From: Ceratorhiza oryzae-sativae
Taxonomy: Eukaryota > Basidiomycota > Agaricomycetes > Cantharellales > Ceratobasidiaceae
Assembly (NCBI GenBank): GCA_030998015.1
Contig: JARWMV010000233.1
Coordinates: 1,612,001 to 1,676,000 of the forward strand
Direction: 5' to 3'
Length of the DNA: 64,000 bases
Below are positions 23,047-35,369 of the stretch, piece after piece. Within the stretch, counting starts at the first letter, position 1, and every line of letters begins with the position of its first letter. Position numbers and translations under genes: made by a program. The notes below the pieces were generated by a model, which saw nothing but the letters and a program-made list of their open reading frames with translations, did no database searches and had not been told where the DNA came from.

Positions 23047-23663
23047 TCAGAAGGCTAGAGATCGGTGACCGGGCTGTATCGCTTGGCCAGCCAAGTTCGG
23101 CTCGGAAGGATTTATGTCATCCGCTGGCCCATCGATATTGGGATCAGACGAGACAGCCCCGGCGGCCAGTAATCGCGGTCGCACGCCAAGCGTAGAACAC
23201 AAAGCCTTATATCTGGATCTTATTTGCGTGAACAGGTGAACGATGTCGAGTTGCGAGGCTTCATCGACCGATGTGGATGGGTTTGTGGCTGGAAATTTCG
23301 AGATGAGATCAAGAGCTGCTCTGCGTGCCGGACAGCGCGACTTATTAAATATCAGTACTGCGAATTAATTCATCATACGTTTAAATAAACTCACTCGTCG
23401 ATACTGCCGCTGGCCTTCACCGCCGGCCGCAGCCAAAGCGTCGCAAATCCCTCATAGAACCCAAGCTCCTCCCACATTTCAAAACCTTTCTCGCGCCCCA
23501 GCGCTCTCCCCTCGATCAACCCATGTATACGGCCATGTGCAAAACCATCCTCGTGTCCAGTTGCATAAGTCTGCCTTTCAGTGGTCGGCGCCTACCGCGA
23601 TGAGACAGCCTGTGAAACCTACGATTCCTCCAAATGAGCCAAATCCCCTATATCAAAATCCAT
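23047..23663 (-). CDS. LTO1: Lto1/ORAOV1 (Yae1-Lto1 ABCE1 iron-sulfur maturation adaptor)
   Basis: Adaptor that, with Yae1, recruits the iron-sulfur targeting machinery to the ribosome-recycling ATPase Rli1/ABCE1. The minus strand reads MDFDIGDLAHLEES at 23663; an intron is spliced at AAAG|GCAG to give QTYATGHEDGFAHGRIHGLI, then EGRALGREKGFEMWEELGFY, the repeated Gly-every-four-residues pattern diagnostic of the family. A 74-base intron (GTGAGT..ACGCAG) joins ID-E-AALDLISKFP, and the last exon includes IRSRYKALCSTLGVRPRL before the stop at 23047. The C-terminus ends HRSLAF rather than the usual aromatic Trp. Frames are intact. It is divergent from the next gene, sharing about 300 bases upstream. 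Confidence 0.85.
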
Positions 23664-23962
23664 TTTTGCAGCACGTTTCGTTCTTTTTCCTTTAGCTGCA
23701 ACGGCTAGAACGAGTTACAAAGGTGCAAGTTGCTACACGAGTTTTGTTCGTAATGTTCAAGATCAAAGTGATCGTTCGGCGCTTGCAGGCCTCACCTTAC
23801 GTCATACAATCGTGCTCGGCCTCCGTGAGGCTTGAAATGTCCTGACACGTATACCACGAGCTCATTTTTTGACAACCACGCGATCCATATAGAGCATATT
23901 GCTTGCCATTTGCTCTCAATTCGACTCGTCCTACGCCTTTGCACCTTGACCTTCATCAAACC

Positions 23963-24774
23963 ATGTCGAACAGGATGTTGTTGCGAGCCGCTCTGGCTTT
24001 CTCTGCCAATATATGAGCCACCACCAAGATACTCTAGTTGCTTATGTCAAGTACTTTGGGGAGAGGAAGGGGAATGTAACATCTGCTCGTATGACTGCAA
24101 TCGACAGCAAGGCGAGTGCGGTTTCACCGCCCAGAAGCGTACACTGATGGAGACACCCAATCTAGAGTATGTCGCTAGAGTTCGTCGAAGACGGAACCAC
24201 CCAAACAATCCGCCTTCTTATTGAACCCCCACTTGACATATATGACGAAGTCAAACCGAGGTTGATTGCCATGCGGGAGAGGCTCTAGAAGGACTTGGGA
24301 TGGTGAGCACGCCGTTTATTCGAACCACATCCACGAGTCCCGCTTCTACGTATGGTCCCGCATTCTAGATTGAACAGCCGGTGATCAATGTGTACCAACT
24401 ACCCGACGCTCGTCTCGCCCTGCCGATCGTCGGCCTAATGGGTCTCTTGACCTATACGACGTTTGCTTCCGTACCTTCCATCGGCGCGCAAATACGCTCA
24501 GCCGTTGGAGGCATGCCAACAATAATAACGATTTGGGGCTTTGTCGCCGTTGCGCATTCAGCAGAGGCGGTATATATGGCTGCCCTGTGCAAGAGGCACA
24601 AGACGGGGGTCCCTCTGGGTGTGAGTTTGCTCAATTTAGACTCGTAGAGGTCGCCTTAATTTTCTATCTCAAGTCGCTCTGGGTTTTGTCTGTTGTAGCC
24701 TGCGGTTTCCCATTTTGGATCAAGTTTAGAAATATCGTCCAACAAGCACGGATGCATCCATCAAGAAAACCTAA
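23963..24774 (+). CDS. DUF2470 plus TMEM254/DUF4499-like membrane protein
   Basis: The N-terminal DUF2470 domain (a small fold related to haem-utilisation proteins) reads FLCQYMSHHQDTLVAYVKYF, ARMTAIDSK, then MSLEFVEDGTTQTIRLLIEP and PPLDIYDEVKPRLIAM. The membrane part follows: INVYQLPDARLALPIVGLMG, FVAVAHSAEAVYMAALCKRH, and WVLSVVACGFPFWIKFRNIV, ending with QQAR and DASIKKT at 24774. An intron 24112-24165 is of GC-AG type (AAG|GCGAGT). Three one-base deletions are inferred: at about 23967 right after the start, at about 24285 (MREx-ALEGLG), and at about 24759 (VQQAR-DASIKKT). The domain order is common in fungal members; the role is unknown. Confidence 0.75.
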
Positions 24775-25362
24775 CCATCGACTACTTCGAAACTATACTT
24801 TCTATTCAGATGTATGCTTTGCAACGCTGCCAATAAATGTATCCTTAACCCAGACGAGTTGCAGGACCAGTAATTTGACATCCATCAGGCACGCTTCAGG
24901 ATAATTCCCGGAGCTCGTCTTCGAAACCTGGTTCAGCGCTTCGAAACCCGTACAGTTACCGAACGAGAACCCCCCGCCGATTACAGATACACTTCTGCCT
25001 GTTTCCATTCCACGCAGGGTCGGGTTATGACCACCCAGTACATAACGGAAGCTCATCCCCCAATGTGCGGATGTACAAATACAGCCGTTCTAGGAATGGT
25101 AGCATTGATTCTGTTCACGAAAGTTCCGAGGCTGGGTATCCGGTTGACGCTTATCGAGACCAGGTCAACCCCTGCTGGGGACCGTCGCCGTCGCTTTGGA
25201 ACACGCGACCACCCCTGAAACCCGGACCTTTGCTGGTTCAAAATGCGTCGATGCCCGAGATGCCCTTCGAATCTTTTCGTCTCCCTCCTTGAACCAACTG
25301 GCTTGGGGACCTCTTGCTGATCCTACTGATGCTCGCTCGACACATCAGCTCCTAATTACAAG
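24775..25362. other. intergenic upstream of DUF6533 gene 1
   Basis: About 590 bases. Short open frames at 25027-25292 have no recognisable motif. No RNA gene or repeat was found. Confidence 0.45.
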
Positions 25363-26848
25363 ATGGATTCGTTGAAAGCCACGGAGATTGCTTTGACCGA
25401 CTTGGCTAATACTCGTTGTCTCACATTTGCAGCGCTCGCGCTCTTATTGTATGACCATTGTAAGGTTATATCCAATATATTGCCACCCAGAAACTGAGTT
25501 TCCGTGTTTAGCTATTACCATCGCAGACGAAGTGGCGCTGATATGGCCCGCCAAGGTTAGTCCGGAACTGGTATCAGCTATACATGGATCTGAGATACCT
25601 CTCATCCCTCCTAGAACGGACCAATCAAGATTGTTTTTCTTTTGAATCGATACACAGTTCCTTTGGTGATAGCCTTGGCATGCTCTGGTAACCGTTGTGA
25701 CATGTCAAATAAGGATGGAGTCTCACCCATTTGTAGTTTTATCCGGAGACTCCCATTTTTGGATCGAAAGGTCAGCCAGTTGGGATCGATCTCAAACCTG
25801 GACGCTGAAATCCGATTGTGTTTACCTTATAGTTGTCAGTTTTTGTGTACCAGAAGAGGAGACGCCTGACCAATCATAACCAGCTGTCAGATTTATACGG
25901 CGATGACCATATGCTACGAAGTTGTGGCGCTCCTGTCTACCACATGTAAGCAGCCTGCTCCAAGCGTCGATGAAAATTTCTCAGTCTCTGCAGTCGTTGT
26001 GACGACTCGAGCGTACTCGCTCTGGGGTAACCATCGCCACGGATTCACGCTCTTAGCAGGTCTGTGGAGCGCTCACACGATCGTAAACATGGTCGTCATT
26101 ACAAAAGCCCTGATAGCCGAAATCCGTAGGTCGCATCGCCCACTGTGTTACCTATGGCTGGCTGAAGTAAATATTATGTATAGCATTGATTTCTTATGAA
26201 CCGACTTTGAACATTTGCATCAACACTAATTCTCCCGGCAATTGGGTAGTTTGGCTGAATGAGATCGTTTTCAATGCAATCATCATTTTACTTCTTATCT
26301 GGGCCTGGCTCTCGACTCCGAGGTATGGAACTACGTGTCACCTGTTGCTTCACTGGAGCCGAGAATCACCTAATCATTCCGCCTCTAGGAATTCTCAGAC
26401 ACCTTTCATGGCTCTGATCGTCCGAGACGGATGTATCTATTTTGTCGCAATATTCACAGCCATGTTATTCAATCTTCTCGTATGGAGATATGGGCGAGTA
26501 AGTATACGCCCTTATCACTGTGTACTGTTTGTCTTCTAACCTTGCATGCTATTCAAGGCAACGCAAGCGGTTCTACCCTTCTTTGCTGTCTGGTCGGCAA
26601 CAACCATTGCGCTCTCGCGGCTACTGCTCTCGATCAAGGACGTTCAAGGACCAGAAGACTGGGGCCAGCAAACCAAAATCAGCGTGCCTGACATGGAGCT
26701 TTCTCCAGTTCAGGACCGAAAACCCGTTCGAGTAATATCGAGATTTAGTGATGACGAGGACGGCAATGAGGCAGATCGAATAACAGACGCAAAAAAGCGT
26801 AGTGCAACTCCCAAGGTGACACAGCTTGGGCGATATGACTGTGTTTGA
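25363..26848 (+). CDS. DUF6533 seven-helix membrane protein, tandem copy 1
   Basis: Member of the DUF6533 family expanded in agaricomycetes. Starts MDSLKATEIALTDLANTRCL at 25363, with LLLYDH followed by the short exon EVALIWPAK. Then IVFLLNRYTVPLVIALACS, CQIYTAMTICYEVVALLS, VVVTTRAYSLWGNHR, LISYEPTLNICINTN, WLNEIVFNAIIILLLIWAWL, TPFMALIVRDGCIYFVAIFT and AMLFNLLVWRYGR. A cytosolic tail after SRLLLSIKDV ends GRYDCV. Many short introns with canonical ends. The YDH...DEV.LIW and TPF..LIVRDG.IYF motifs are shared with the neighbouring copy. The role is unknown; chemosensing has been suggested only by topology. Confidence 0.78.
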
Positions 26849-27892
26849 GATTGAGTTTAGCTGTACATTCTTTTGCGCCCCTCGTTTTCCTTTTTTATAT
26901 TGTATGCGTATGGTTAGTGTACTCTTTTTACTCGTTTTCAATCTTGCCAATCAGTTGCACGCAAAGCAGAGGGGTGGTAATTTACGCTAACCGGGGTATT
27001 CGAGAGGCGAACCGATCAAGTTGCTAAGCAAGGTAGGATCAACGTGTGAAAACAAGCCGACCCAAAGAGCCCAATCGAGGTGGCGCTGAAACAGTGGGCC
27101 ATTCGCGAAGCATAACTTTCCACATGCTCAGCCCTTCTCTAGCCAGCACTTGGATGCGGTAGAACGATACCTACACGAGTTTTGTCCACGCTCGTATAAT
27201 GCCTTCTCATGTCGACCGGGGTGTGGATGGTTGCAAAAAGTAGGGGATAAAATATACGCCGGCTGGCGTGTACATATGTTTGCCAGTCCAGTAACATTGG
27301 CTCTGGCGTGGGCGGGCCAGATTGAATCGATGCCACAATATTGAAGTGAATCTGCGGCAAACTCCTTTGCCATCACATGCGAGGCGTCATCTTTCGTAGA
27401 TTGAATTCCTGGTGCTCCGTGCCTTTGGGTCGAGCCTTTCGAAGTACTCGCGTTGGAATTTATGCACTGTTTTCAGCAACCGAATGAAATAATGTATCGA
27501 GAGAGAGGAACGAGTCCAAAGCCAGATGGAGAAAGTGGTGATGAAGCGAATGGTTTGATGGATACAAACACACCTGTCGAGTTGAGCCATCTGACCAAGA
27601 TCAAAACGCCAGTGGCGCTGACAGCTCAATCAGGGAGAGGAATACATCGAATTTTCACGTTCTGAATGTACTGCATCCGCGATAGTGTGTTTCTGGGAAT
27701 GGCAGATCCAGCGCCCAGCGGAATCACCCCTTTCCGCATCCATCCTAGACCAAATGGGGACTTCGAGCTTGTATCGGCGGTTTCAAATAGTCCGCCCGAT
27801 TGCCTGGCTATAATCCCCTTCATTAGAGCACTCGCACGAAAAACTGGTTCGTCTCTTAAGAAATCCTCATCTCTCCGTCCGCTTCAGCTGGA
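26849..27892. other. intergenic between the tandem DUF6533 genes
   Basis: About 1 kb. Short frames on both strands lack motifs. Nothing recognisable as coding, RNA or mobile DNA. Confidence 0.45.
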
Positions 27893-29311
27893 TGGCTGGC
27901 CTTATCCAAGTCGCCGCTCAGGATATCGCAACCACTCGCTATTTGACTCTGGCAGCAATTACAGCCCTCGTATATGATCACGGTGAGTTTGAAATCACAG
28001 CTCAAACATCGCTATAAACTATTTCGGCAGCCCTAACGATAGGAGATGAGATATCGCTTGTCTGGCCGGCAAAGGTACCACTACTGCTTACTGAACGTGG
28101 GAACGCAACAGCTAATCTGGAATAGCTTGGGTTACTCAAAGGAATATATCTCTTTAATCGTTATATTGTGACAATCTGGATTGCAATGACCTTCACCAGT
28201 AGGCTACCCAGATACGAGGTTTAGGCTCAGGTATTAACTTTGGAACTTCTATCCAGTCATATCAGGTCATGCAACGTTTTTAAATAACCTCGTGAGTATC
28301 TCGGTTGATTTGACTAGCATCAAGCCGCTGACTGGCCTTGCAGGTGTAGGTTCATTCATTCGCTCTTAGATGCCCACTATCTAACATCCGTCAGTTGTCG
28401 AAATTGGATATTGACTAATCTGTACATCGAGATTATTGCCATTCAAACCACCAGCTGTGAGTATTGTAAATCTGTTCAAGCCCTCCGCTGATCGACTCCA
28501 AGTTGTGGTTGCTGCGCGAGTATTCGATATCTGGAAGCGCCCTCGGACTGCATTCCTAGTCCTTGGAGCAATATGGTTAACGCATTGCGTCCTCGATTTT
28601 GTCATTGTCACAAAGCTAGCCATTCGCCAGTCGCGTAAGTCGATATACATATCATGTCTAGACACTTTCCCGTCTAATGCAATAAGCAGCTCATATTCGA
28701 TATGAGCCCCTGTTGAACATATGCTTTGCAGACGTGACGAGTGCTTGGACGGGATGGTTAAACAGTATTGTTTACCACGCTTTAGTCCTCATTTTGTTGA
28801 CCTGGATATGGGCATCCACTCCGCGGTATGTGCAGAGAGTCAACTGCCCCGACTAAATCACTCGACTAACACGCCAGCGTTTAGATCAGCTCAAACACCA
28901 TTCATGAAACTCATTGTGCGCGATGGTTTTATTTATTTCATATTAATATTCACAGCGATGCTGTTTAACCTTTTGATTTGGCGTTACGGAAGGGTGAGTA
29001 GCTTCCTCTATTCACACTCGTTTGGCTAATCATAGGCACCCTAGCCCACTCTTGCTGCACTTCCATACTGGGCAGTGTGGGCGACTTGCACACACGCAAT
29101 TTCTAGAATGCTTCTATCAATGGGGAGTGTTCAAAGCCCTAGCGAGTGGGGTCAGCGCGCCAGCATCGCTCTCCCTTCCCTGGAGGTTGAGTTAGGAACA
29201 CTGCGAGATTCCGGACCGAAGCAACTTAACATTGTGTCCTCTTTCTATGACGTTGAAATCGTCGCAGGACATGGCATGAAGTCATCCGCTCTCGGCAAGC
29301 TCTCAGCTTAG
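27893..29311 (+). CDS. DUF6533 seven-helix membrane protein, tandem copy 2
   Basis: Paralogue of the gene at 25363-26848 in the same orientation. Starts MAGLIQVAAQDIATTRYLTL, with ITALVYDH, then GDEISLVWPAK, KGIYLFNRYIVTIWIAM, VVVAARVFDIWKRPRTAFLV, TKLAIRQS, WLNSIVYHALVLILLTWIWA, TPFMKLIVRDGFIYFILIFT and AMLFNLLIWRYGR. The tail contains SRMLLSMGSVQSPSEWGQR and ends ALGKLSA. The last helix and the start of the tail (SRxLLSxxxVQxPxxWGQ) are nearly the same in both copies, whereas the loops and tails differ, consistent with an old tandem duplication. Exon boundaries in the middle (28060-28440) are uncertain. Confidence 0.75.
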
Positions 29312-29502
29312 GGTTTTTTTTTTCTGGTTTCTCCCACCTATTTGAGTTGCATGTACCATACATATTTTTATCTCGGGTTCCATCAGTGTACAAAACCACC
29401 CGTTTAAGGGTACACCGCAGTCATATTCCTGTCCTGTTGCATCTATGTTACGCTAGCTATTAAAATCTAGGAGAACGCAAAAAATTGCATACAACCAGTC
29501 CG

Positions 29503-31032
29503 CTAGCGAATAAGATGGAACATATCCTTCTGTATTTTATAGAACGTGGCGACGTGATGTCCGTCCTGTATCATAACCCTAATTTCCTTCCGATTTGCGA
29601 TATGAATAGTAGCATTCGCCCACTTGGGGTCAATGAATCCGGTTTCAGCTACGCGCATAAGCCCAGGAAGTGTCATACCCCGTGCGGGTACGTCTTTTTC
29701 TTTCATCTCTGACAATGTTCCCGGAAGAGCCTCAACCGGCATGCCGTTCCCGATCTCTGACTTGGGATCAATCGGCCAAGGGTGTGATGTGGGTCTGGCA
29801 ATGAAATCATCGTCCTGGCGTGGTCCACTCCATGCGCTAGGGTGATCCAGGAGCCCGACAAATGTACGAACGCCACGCGGTACGTTTACATCGCCTGTGA
29901 TAAGGCAACCCTCTCAGCGCCAAGATATGAAAGAGCCAAGCCTCCACGAACCTGTGACTTTAATAGCTTCGATAATTCTATCTCCAACACGAAAGTCCTC
30001 GCTCGACAATTCAGAGGGAGGGACGCTATTCAGCTGAAAAGTTTTTCGGACGTCTTGTAGCTCCCGACTGAACGCTCGCCCAATATTTTCTTCTGTACCC
30101 CAGGGGCGCGTCAAATCATCTTCGGTAATGCGCCTAATCTGTATGAAGATGAACTCGCAGCCATGCATGCGACCATACGAAGCGAGCCAGGTTCCACTGT
30201 CGATGAGAGATTCTGTGAATAATGCCTCGAACGGGGACCGGAGGGCGATAAATGGCCTCGGGCCTGGGGGCCTAGGGAACGCCAGGGTAGGGACTCCTAC
30301 CGCCGAGGCATATCCTTCCTCGTCTACAGATATACCCGAGTGACGGATGGCACAGAATAAGCTGGGAGAGCCGTGGGAGGGCCAATCATAGGTTGGCGTT
30401 TCTCCTTCGAAGACCAGGTTTCGTAGTTAGATGTGCTTGAGTGATTCGAGGCATGGAGCGTTCGTAACGCGTGCTTGTGATGCATGAGCTTTGATGGGCC
30501 GTCAAATAGCCATCGAATAGAGGCTATCGAATACTCTTCAAGTATCACCGGATGATTGTCTATCACCAAGGTATTTTGCGCATTATTGTACCAGCTGAGT
30601 GCAAATGTGTGGCCTCTAGGCATACAAAAGCTGGCGCATCGCTAGTTGGAATAGCGTGAGATATGACTAGTCTATCCCTTTGGAGCTTGATTTGCATGAC
30701 AATCCCCACTGGCCCCTGGTCTAACGACAACCACCAGCCGAGGTAGTTTTCGCATAAACGCATCCGCCGCCATATCATGTAATAAGGGAGACTTGGGTCC
30801 TCGTAGTTGTTTGGGAGTATTTCGGTTTTATCTACCTTTCGCCAACCCAAGGCGCCAGTGGATTCCTTGTTGTATATGTACTCGCAATGGGTTTTCCACA
30901 GGCGTCTTGAGAAGCTATGGTACGAAGTTCTGAGCAGACGGAGAGTGTTGCCGACAAGCTTTCCGCATCTAGATGAAGGAGGCATTGCAACAAAACCTCC
31001 AGGGGAAGCTTAAACACTGGGCTGGTCGACAT
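29503..31032 (-). CDS. F-box protein, FBXO31-like
   Basis: Substrate receptor of an SCF ubiquitin ligase. The N-terminal F-box reads FKLPLEVLLQCLLHLDAESL and SATLSVCSELRTIAS. It is followed by WKTHCEYIYNKE, a WRRMRLCENYLGWWLSLDQG stretch, HGCEFIFIQIR, DRIIEAIKVTG with NVPRGVRTFVGLLDHPSAW, and LMRVAETGFIDPKWANATIH with NRKEIRVMIQ. The last three blocks resemble the C-terminal cyclin-D1-binding region of FBXO31 (VTGDxNVPRGxxTF, RVAxxGF). One base appears to be missing at about 30906-30909, between RTIAS and RRLWKTHC. Stop at 29503. The substrate is unknown. Confidence 0.72.
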
Positions 31033-31807
31033 GAAAACACGGAGGATGAACTATCCAATGGTCAAGTCTCAAGGCTAGCTGCCAGGTGGTTGTTGGCTCG
31101 TACGAAGCCAATGTCCTCATGGTTCGTGAGTGTGCGGCGCAGAACGTCAGCCCTGGGAATGCTGACGTAGGTTGTCAAATTCTCAGCCTAAATTTAAGGC
31201 CCGTCGAATGCGCCAGATATGACCATTTCATCTGCGCACGAAATGATTGATAAGCATATCACAACCCTCCTTGGCTCGGCATTGGCTCTTAGCTCTTGGC
31301 CAAAGACTCTTTCTTCTCATAAACGAAGCGGAAGGTTCAAGTTCCACCGGCTTTTCTAATGAAACAAAAATATATGCGCAGCAGCGAATTTGCCAGCGCA
31401 AGACAAATGCGTGCCTTGTTGTGTTTGGATTGCGTGCATGAGGCTCTGCCCCTTCCATTGCGCAGTACATCTTCTGTGGACAAAAGACGGACGGTACACC
31501 TCGACTCTCGTTTATATGCGCGTTGAGATCGGCCATGAGCATCAGATATATCTGATCGACTGTGCCGTTAACAACCCTAACTTCTCAGTACAAGCGCGGC
31601 TTGGCGAGCGCGCTCTCGGAATTATTTACGGCACGACTGTGGGACATACCCTTGCTGCGGTCAAAAGTCCCAGAAGGAGGTTTTCCTCAGATAAGAACGA
31701 GTTGACGGCAAAAGGTCTAGTATGTCCGTTCTCAACCCCAGGAACACAACCGGGACACCCTGCACACTCGTTTCATCTGGCGCTAGATTGGGCTACTTTA
31801 ACTCACG
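31033..31807. other. divergent intergenic region
   Basis: About 775 bases between the divergent F-box and mannosyltransferase genes, presumably holding both promoters. Open frames here (such as 31228-31542 on the minus strand) show no motif. Confidence 0.45.
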
Positions 31808-33507
31808 ATGATGGACAAGGTCCAGCAGGACCTCGAGATGTCATCCATCCCTGGCGTAGGCATGTTCAGATCTTCCTGGCGTCGATGGAGGCGGACGTAC
31901 ATCTTTGCCGCCACGGCACTCTCCACCGCCATCACATACATCCTCCTCCTATCATTCACAGCACCCCAGACCCAGCTGGAGGAAACGGTCCGAGCACTCC
32001 GAGCGCTCCCAAACGACTTTTCCAGCTCATCCACAGTCGCACGACACAAAAGGCCAGACGCCAAGGTCATCACCGATACACTAGCCACCGTCGACCAGCT
32101 ACGATCTGAATTTGATAGGCAGGAGCGTCAAAGAGAGTACAACTATTTGGAATGGCTATCATCTTTGCTTTCTGCCCCGCGAGCCGCGCTTAAGGTCGAG
32201 CCGAAATATCCCGCATGCACACGAGCTTCAGCACTAGATTTGATGGAGCTTCGACAAACCGGGCGCATATTTATCGCAATCAATTTGCTACAAAACGAGG
32301 ATATTATGTCTATGCTGATTCGCCAGCTGCTGGCATTGTCCGAGACACTAGGTCCAGAGAGGTTGTTTGTGTCGGTTTACGAGAATGCGAGTATGGACTT
32401 GACGGTGATGCATTTGAGACTGTTATGCAAGGCAAGCGAAGGGGCCCGAATAATATGGAAGCAGTTTTTGACAGGTTGCATAGGTCCTCGACGCCGCTGG
32501 AACACCATACAGAATCATCGCTCGCGGTCTTATGGAGCCTCAACAAAAAGAGGACGGTCACAGGATATCCCGACTCGCTCACCTCCGAAATACTGTTCTT
32601 GAACCTCTGTTCACAATGCCCGACAAGTTTGAGATGGTACTCTTCTTAAACGACGTATTCTTTTGCTACGGAGACGTTCTAGAGCTGTTACTTCAAAAGA
32701 AGAGGAATAATGCGACTCAAGCATGCGGGCTGGATTTCGGACCTCGGGGAGTGATCTATGACCGATGGGTGTTGAGAACCATGCGGGGGACGTGAGTATG
32801 CACGGAAATTAAACACAGACGAGTAACTTACACAGTCTTAGGCCGTTTTATCGACAACAGGAGCTCTCAGAATTTTTCGATCCGCCAGATAACATCGATC
32901 TAAAACAGAGGCCCGAGGTCCTACCGGAACAGTCTGATAGGAGAGATAGACTCGCTTTGGATATTGGCAATCCTTTTCAGGTCTTTTCTTGTTGGAATGG
33001 AGTGACCGCGTTCAGTGGTGAGTGGTCAAGGACACTCGAGTATTTAAACACTTCAATCTGCTTTCTAGCGTCTGTATTTGCCCCTCCTACGTCTCTGCGT
33101 TTTCGGACCGCAAAGAATGACCCAAATAGCAAAAATGGGGCTACGGATAAAGCAAGCGAGTGTTATCTGTCATCCGTTGACCTGTGGAAAGCGGAACTAG
33201 GTCGCATTATGGTCGTCCCCCGAGTGAGGTAGGAAACGAGCATAGTTTTCCAACCAGAATGTTAACTATTGTAATATAGGGTAGCTTACTATCTCGACGT
33301 ATACAATGTTGACCGAGCTTCTTCGGCGTATAACACAAGCTCCTCATCTCCTCCGCTGGTCGAATGGTCGCCAACACCCCCGAGAGAGGTCATAATGCAT
33401 AATTTTGGGATGTGGTTCGCACCAGAGGTAAGCAGAATCGAAATGATTCTATGTATGCTGCCGACTGACAAGCGTAATAGATCAAGGATGCTTGGGATGC
33501 GGCTTGA
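31808..33507 (+). CDS. CAP59/CMT1-type alpha-1,3-mannosyltransferase (GT69)
   Basis: Golgi type II glycosyltransferase of the cryptococcal-capsule family CAP59/CMT1. Exons 31808-32431, 32484-32791, 32842-33017, 33069-33228, 33280-33427, 33481-33507 total 480 codons with no lesion. A signal anchor (YIFAATALSTAITYILLLSF) lies at residues about 30-50, then a stem. Catalytic-region motifs: RIFIAINLLQNEDI, LFVSVYENASMDLT, HRISRLAHLRNTVLEPLF, and MVLFLNDVFFCYGDVLELL, where NDV takes the place of the DxD nucleotide-sugar site, as in this family. Further: CGLDFGPRGVIYDRWVLR, FQVFSCWNGVTAFSA, CYLSSVDLW, and IMHNFGMWFAPEIKDAW. The first intron is GC-AG (AAG|GCAAGC, 32432-32483), which removes an otherwise apparent frameshift. 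A role in wall or glycoprotein mannosylation is inferred from the family. Confidence 0.92.
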
Positions 33508-33798
33508 TGATGTAATGTGTATCGTGAACTCTTGTTATTTATCCGGTTTCATCTTTCGCTGTACTCTACCTTGCTCTGCTCTGTACCCATAGTATTCGCT
33601 CTTCGAAATTCGCGCGGGCATATATCATCTTGCTTCCGGAATAACCATGTAATATTAAAGGAGCGAACAATACCAAGTTCGAAAAAAGAGATTGCGTCGC
33701 AGGACACACAAACAAGAGACTAGACAACGAGAGAACAGGATTTGGGTAGCGGGATGAGGGTATAGAGAAGAAACGATGAGGCATCGAATGACGCCCAT

Positions 33799-35235
33799 TT
33801 ATCGGCGTTGGGTACCACGTCCATAGCCAGCCTGGAGGTTGTCCAACTCGGCCTCGAGACTCTTGATCATGCTGTGAGTCTGCTCGAGATCTTTGTTGAG
33901 ACGGTCGCGCTCGGCAATAAGCTGCAAAACATCAAATTAGCGGCAAGGTTTTGGGGAGGAAAAAACAAAGACGTACGTGTTGCTCCCACTGCCTGAACCG
34001 CGCCTCCTCGGCCTTGACCTGTTCGGTGAAGCGCTTGCGCAAACCCTCTTCCTCTTCCTTGAACTTGGGGTTGTCGAGCTTCTTGACCTTGGGCTCGCCA
34101 AACTTGCGGGTCTCCATCTGTTGCTGACGATAGTTTTCGTAGTGGGACTCCTCGGTGGTAGTGATCAAGTCGAGCATGTGGGTGCGGATCAACAACGAGC
34201 GAAGCTTCTTAAAGTCACAATGGTCCTCGTTCTCGACTTCGGCAACTCCCCAGAGGTACTCTCGGCCCTTGACGACACGACCATCGGCAGTGCGCACGTC
34301 GGTAGTCGAACCAATGATGGAGAACGGCATAGCGTCCATGAGGATGCGGGCTTGTTCGGCGCTCGCTTGGTCATCAGGCTCAATAGGAGGGGAGTAGACA
34401 CGGATGCCTTGAGCAGCGATAACTTCACGAATACGCTGCTTGAAAACCTGGAGATCATTTTGCGTGAGGGTATCCGCCTTGGCGATAACCGGGATCAAGT
34501 TGACGCGCGTCCCGAGACGCTTCATGATCTCAATATCGAGCGGCTTCAGGCTAGGAGCGGAATACGACGTTAGGCGACAGAAACCTGGTCTAGCGGGACG
34601 CGTCTACTTACGTATGGCCGGTCGGACGAACAAAGTACAAGCAAGCGTGAACACGGAGGTCAGACTTTTGTTCGCGCTGGGGCTGCTGCTCCTGGCGCAT
34701 ATAGATCTCGTGTTGGTCGTCGACAAAGTCGATGATTGGGGTCCACGAATCGCGGTTGTTGACATAGTCGCCAAACCCGGGCGTGTCGATGACGGTCAAC
34801 TTGACTTTGAATGATTTTTCCTCGAGCTCGGCCTTGATAATCTCAACCTGTCGTTTTGTGTGAGATGGCGTTGGGAGAGGGTGGAAGAAAAGGGATGGGC
34901 TGACCTCCGTGAGCTTGTCGAGCTGCTTGACGTGACGACGGCGGTAGTCTTTCTGGGGCGAAAGCTCGGTCGCGAAAAGCGTGTTGATCAGAGTGGATTT
35001 TCCCAGGCCAGACTCGCCTATTCGGGATTGAGCAACAGTCGGATAGAGTCGCCAGGTTCAGACTCACCAACAACCATAACCGTAAAGTGACCACCTTTTT
35101 TGGCGACGATTTTGTGCCTCTAAAACGCGCTTTAGTCAATGTATACGCGACACTGTCATGCGTACGTACCTGGTTGGGCAGATTGGCGATGCCAATTCCG
35201 CTCGTAGTCGCTGCGGGAGCCGTAGTGTTCGACAT
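33799..35235 (-). CDS. CDC12: Septin, Cdc12 class
   Basis: GTP-binding cytoskeletal protein of septin filaments at septa and hyphal branches. The minus strand starts MSNTTAPAATTSGIGIANLP at 35235. It contains a P-loop GESGLGKSTLINTLF, switch region TVIDTPGFGDYVNN, YMRQEQQPQR, VHACLYFVRPTGHTLKPLDI, the base-recognition motif IPVIAKADTL, CDFKKLRSLLIRTHMLDLI with THYENY-like HYENYRQQQ, and the Cdc12-type VKAEEARFRQWEQ. A C-terminal coiled coil (IAERDRLNKDLEQTHSMIKS) ends GRGTQRR. Introns are canonical (for example 33970s and 34555-34612). DYVNNRDSW with the RQWEQ motif distinguishes Cdc12 from Cdc3, Cdc10 and Cdc11. Frame intact. Confidence 0.95.
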
Positions 35236-35369
35236 GGGGGGTGGTTGTTGGTTGGGAGTCGTCGGCGTTTGACAAGAAGTACAACTTGTTTGGGAAGGGA
35301 CCCTCGAGTGCTGCAAACTGTGTCAAATACGCCACACGACTAGCCTCAATTTGTACCACACTCAATTTG

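Noticed and set aside
31390..32109. 239-codon plus-strand open frame
   Set aside because: It overlaps the N-terminal exon of the mannosyltransferase in another frame and lacks family features.
32400..32600. Apparent double frameshift in the CAP59-type mannosyltransferase
   Set aside because: A GC-AG intron at 32432-32483 joins LRLLCK to VLDAAGTPYRII in frame, so no lesion is needed.
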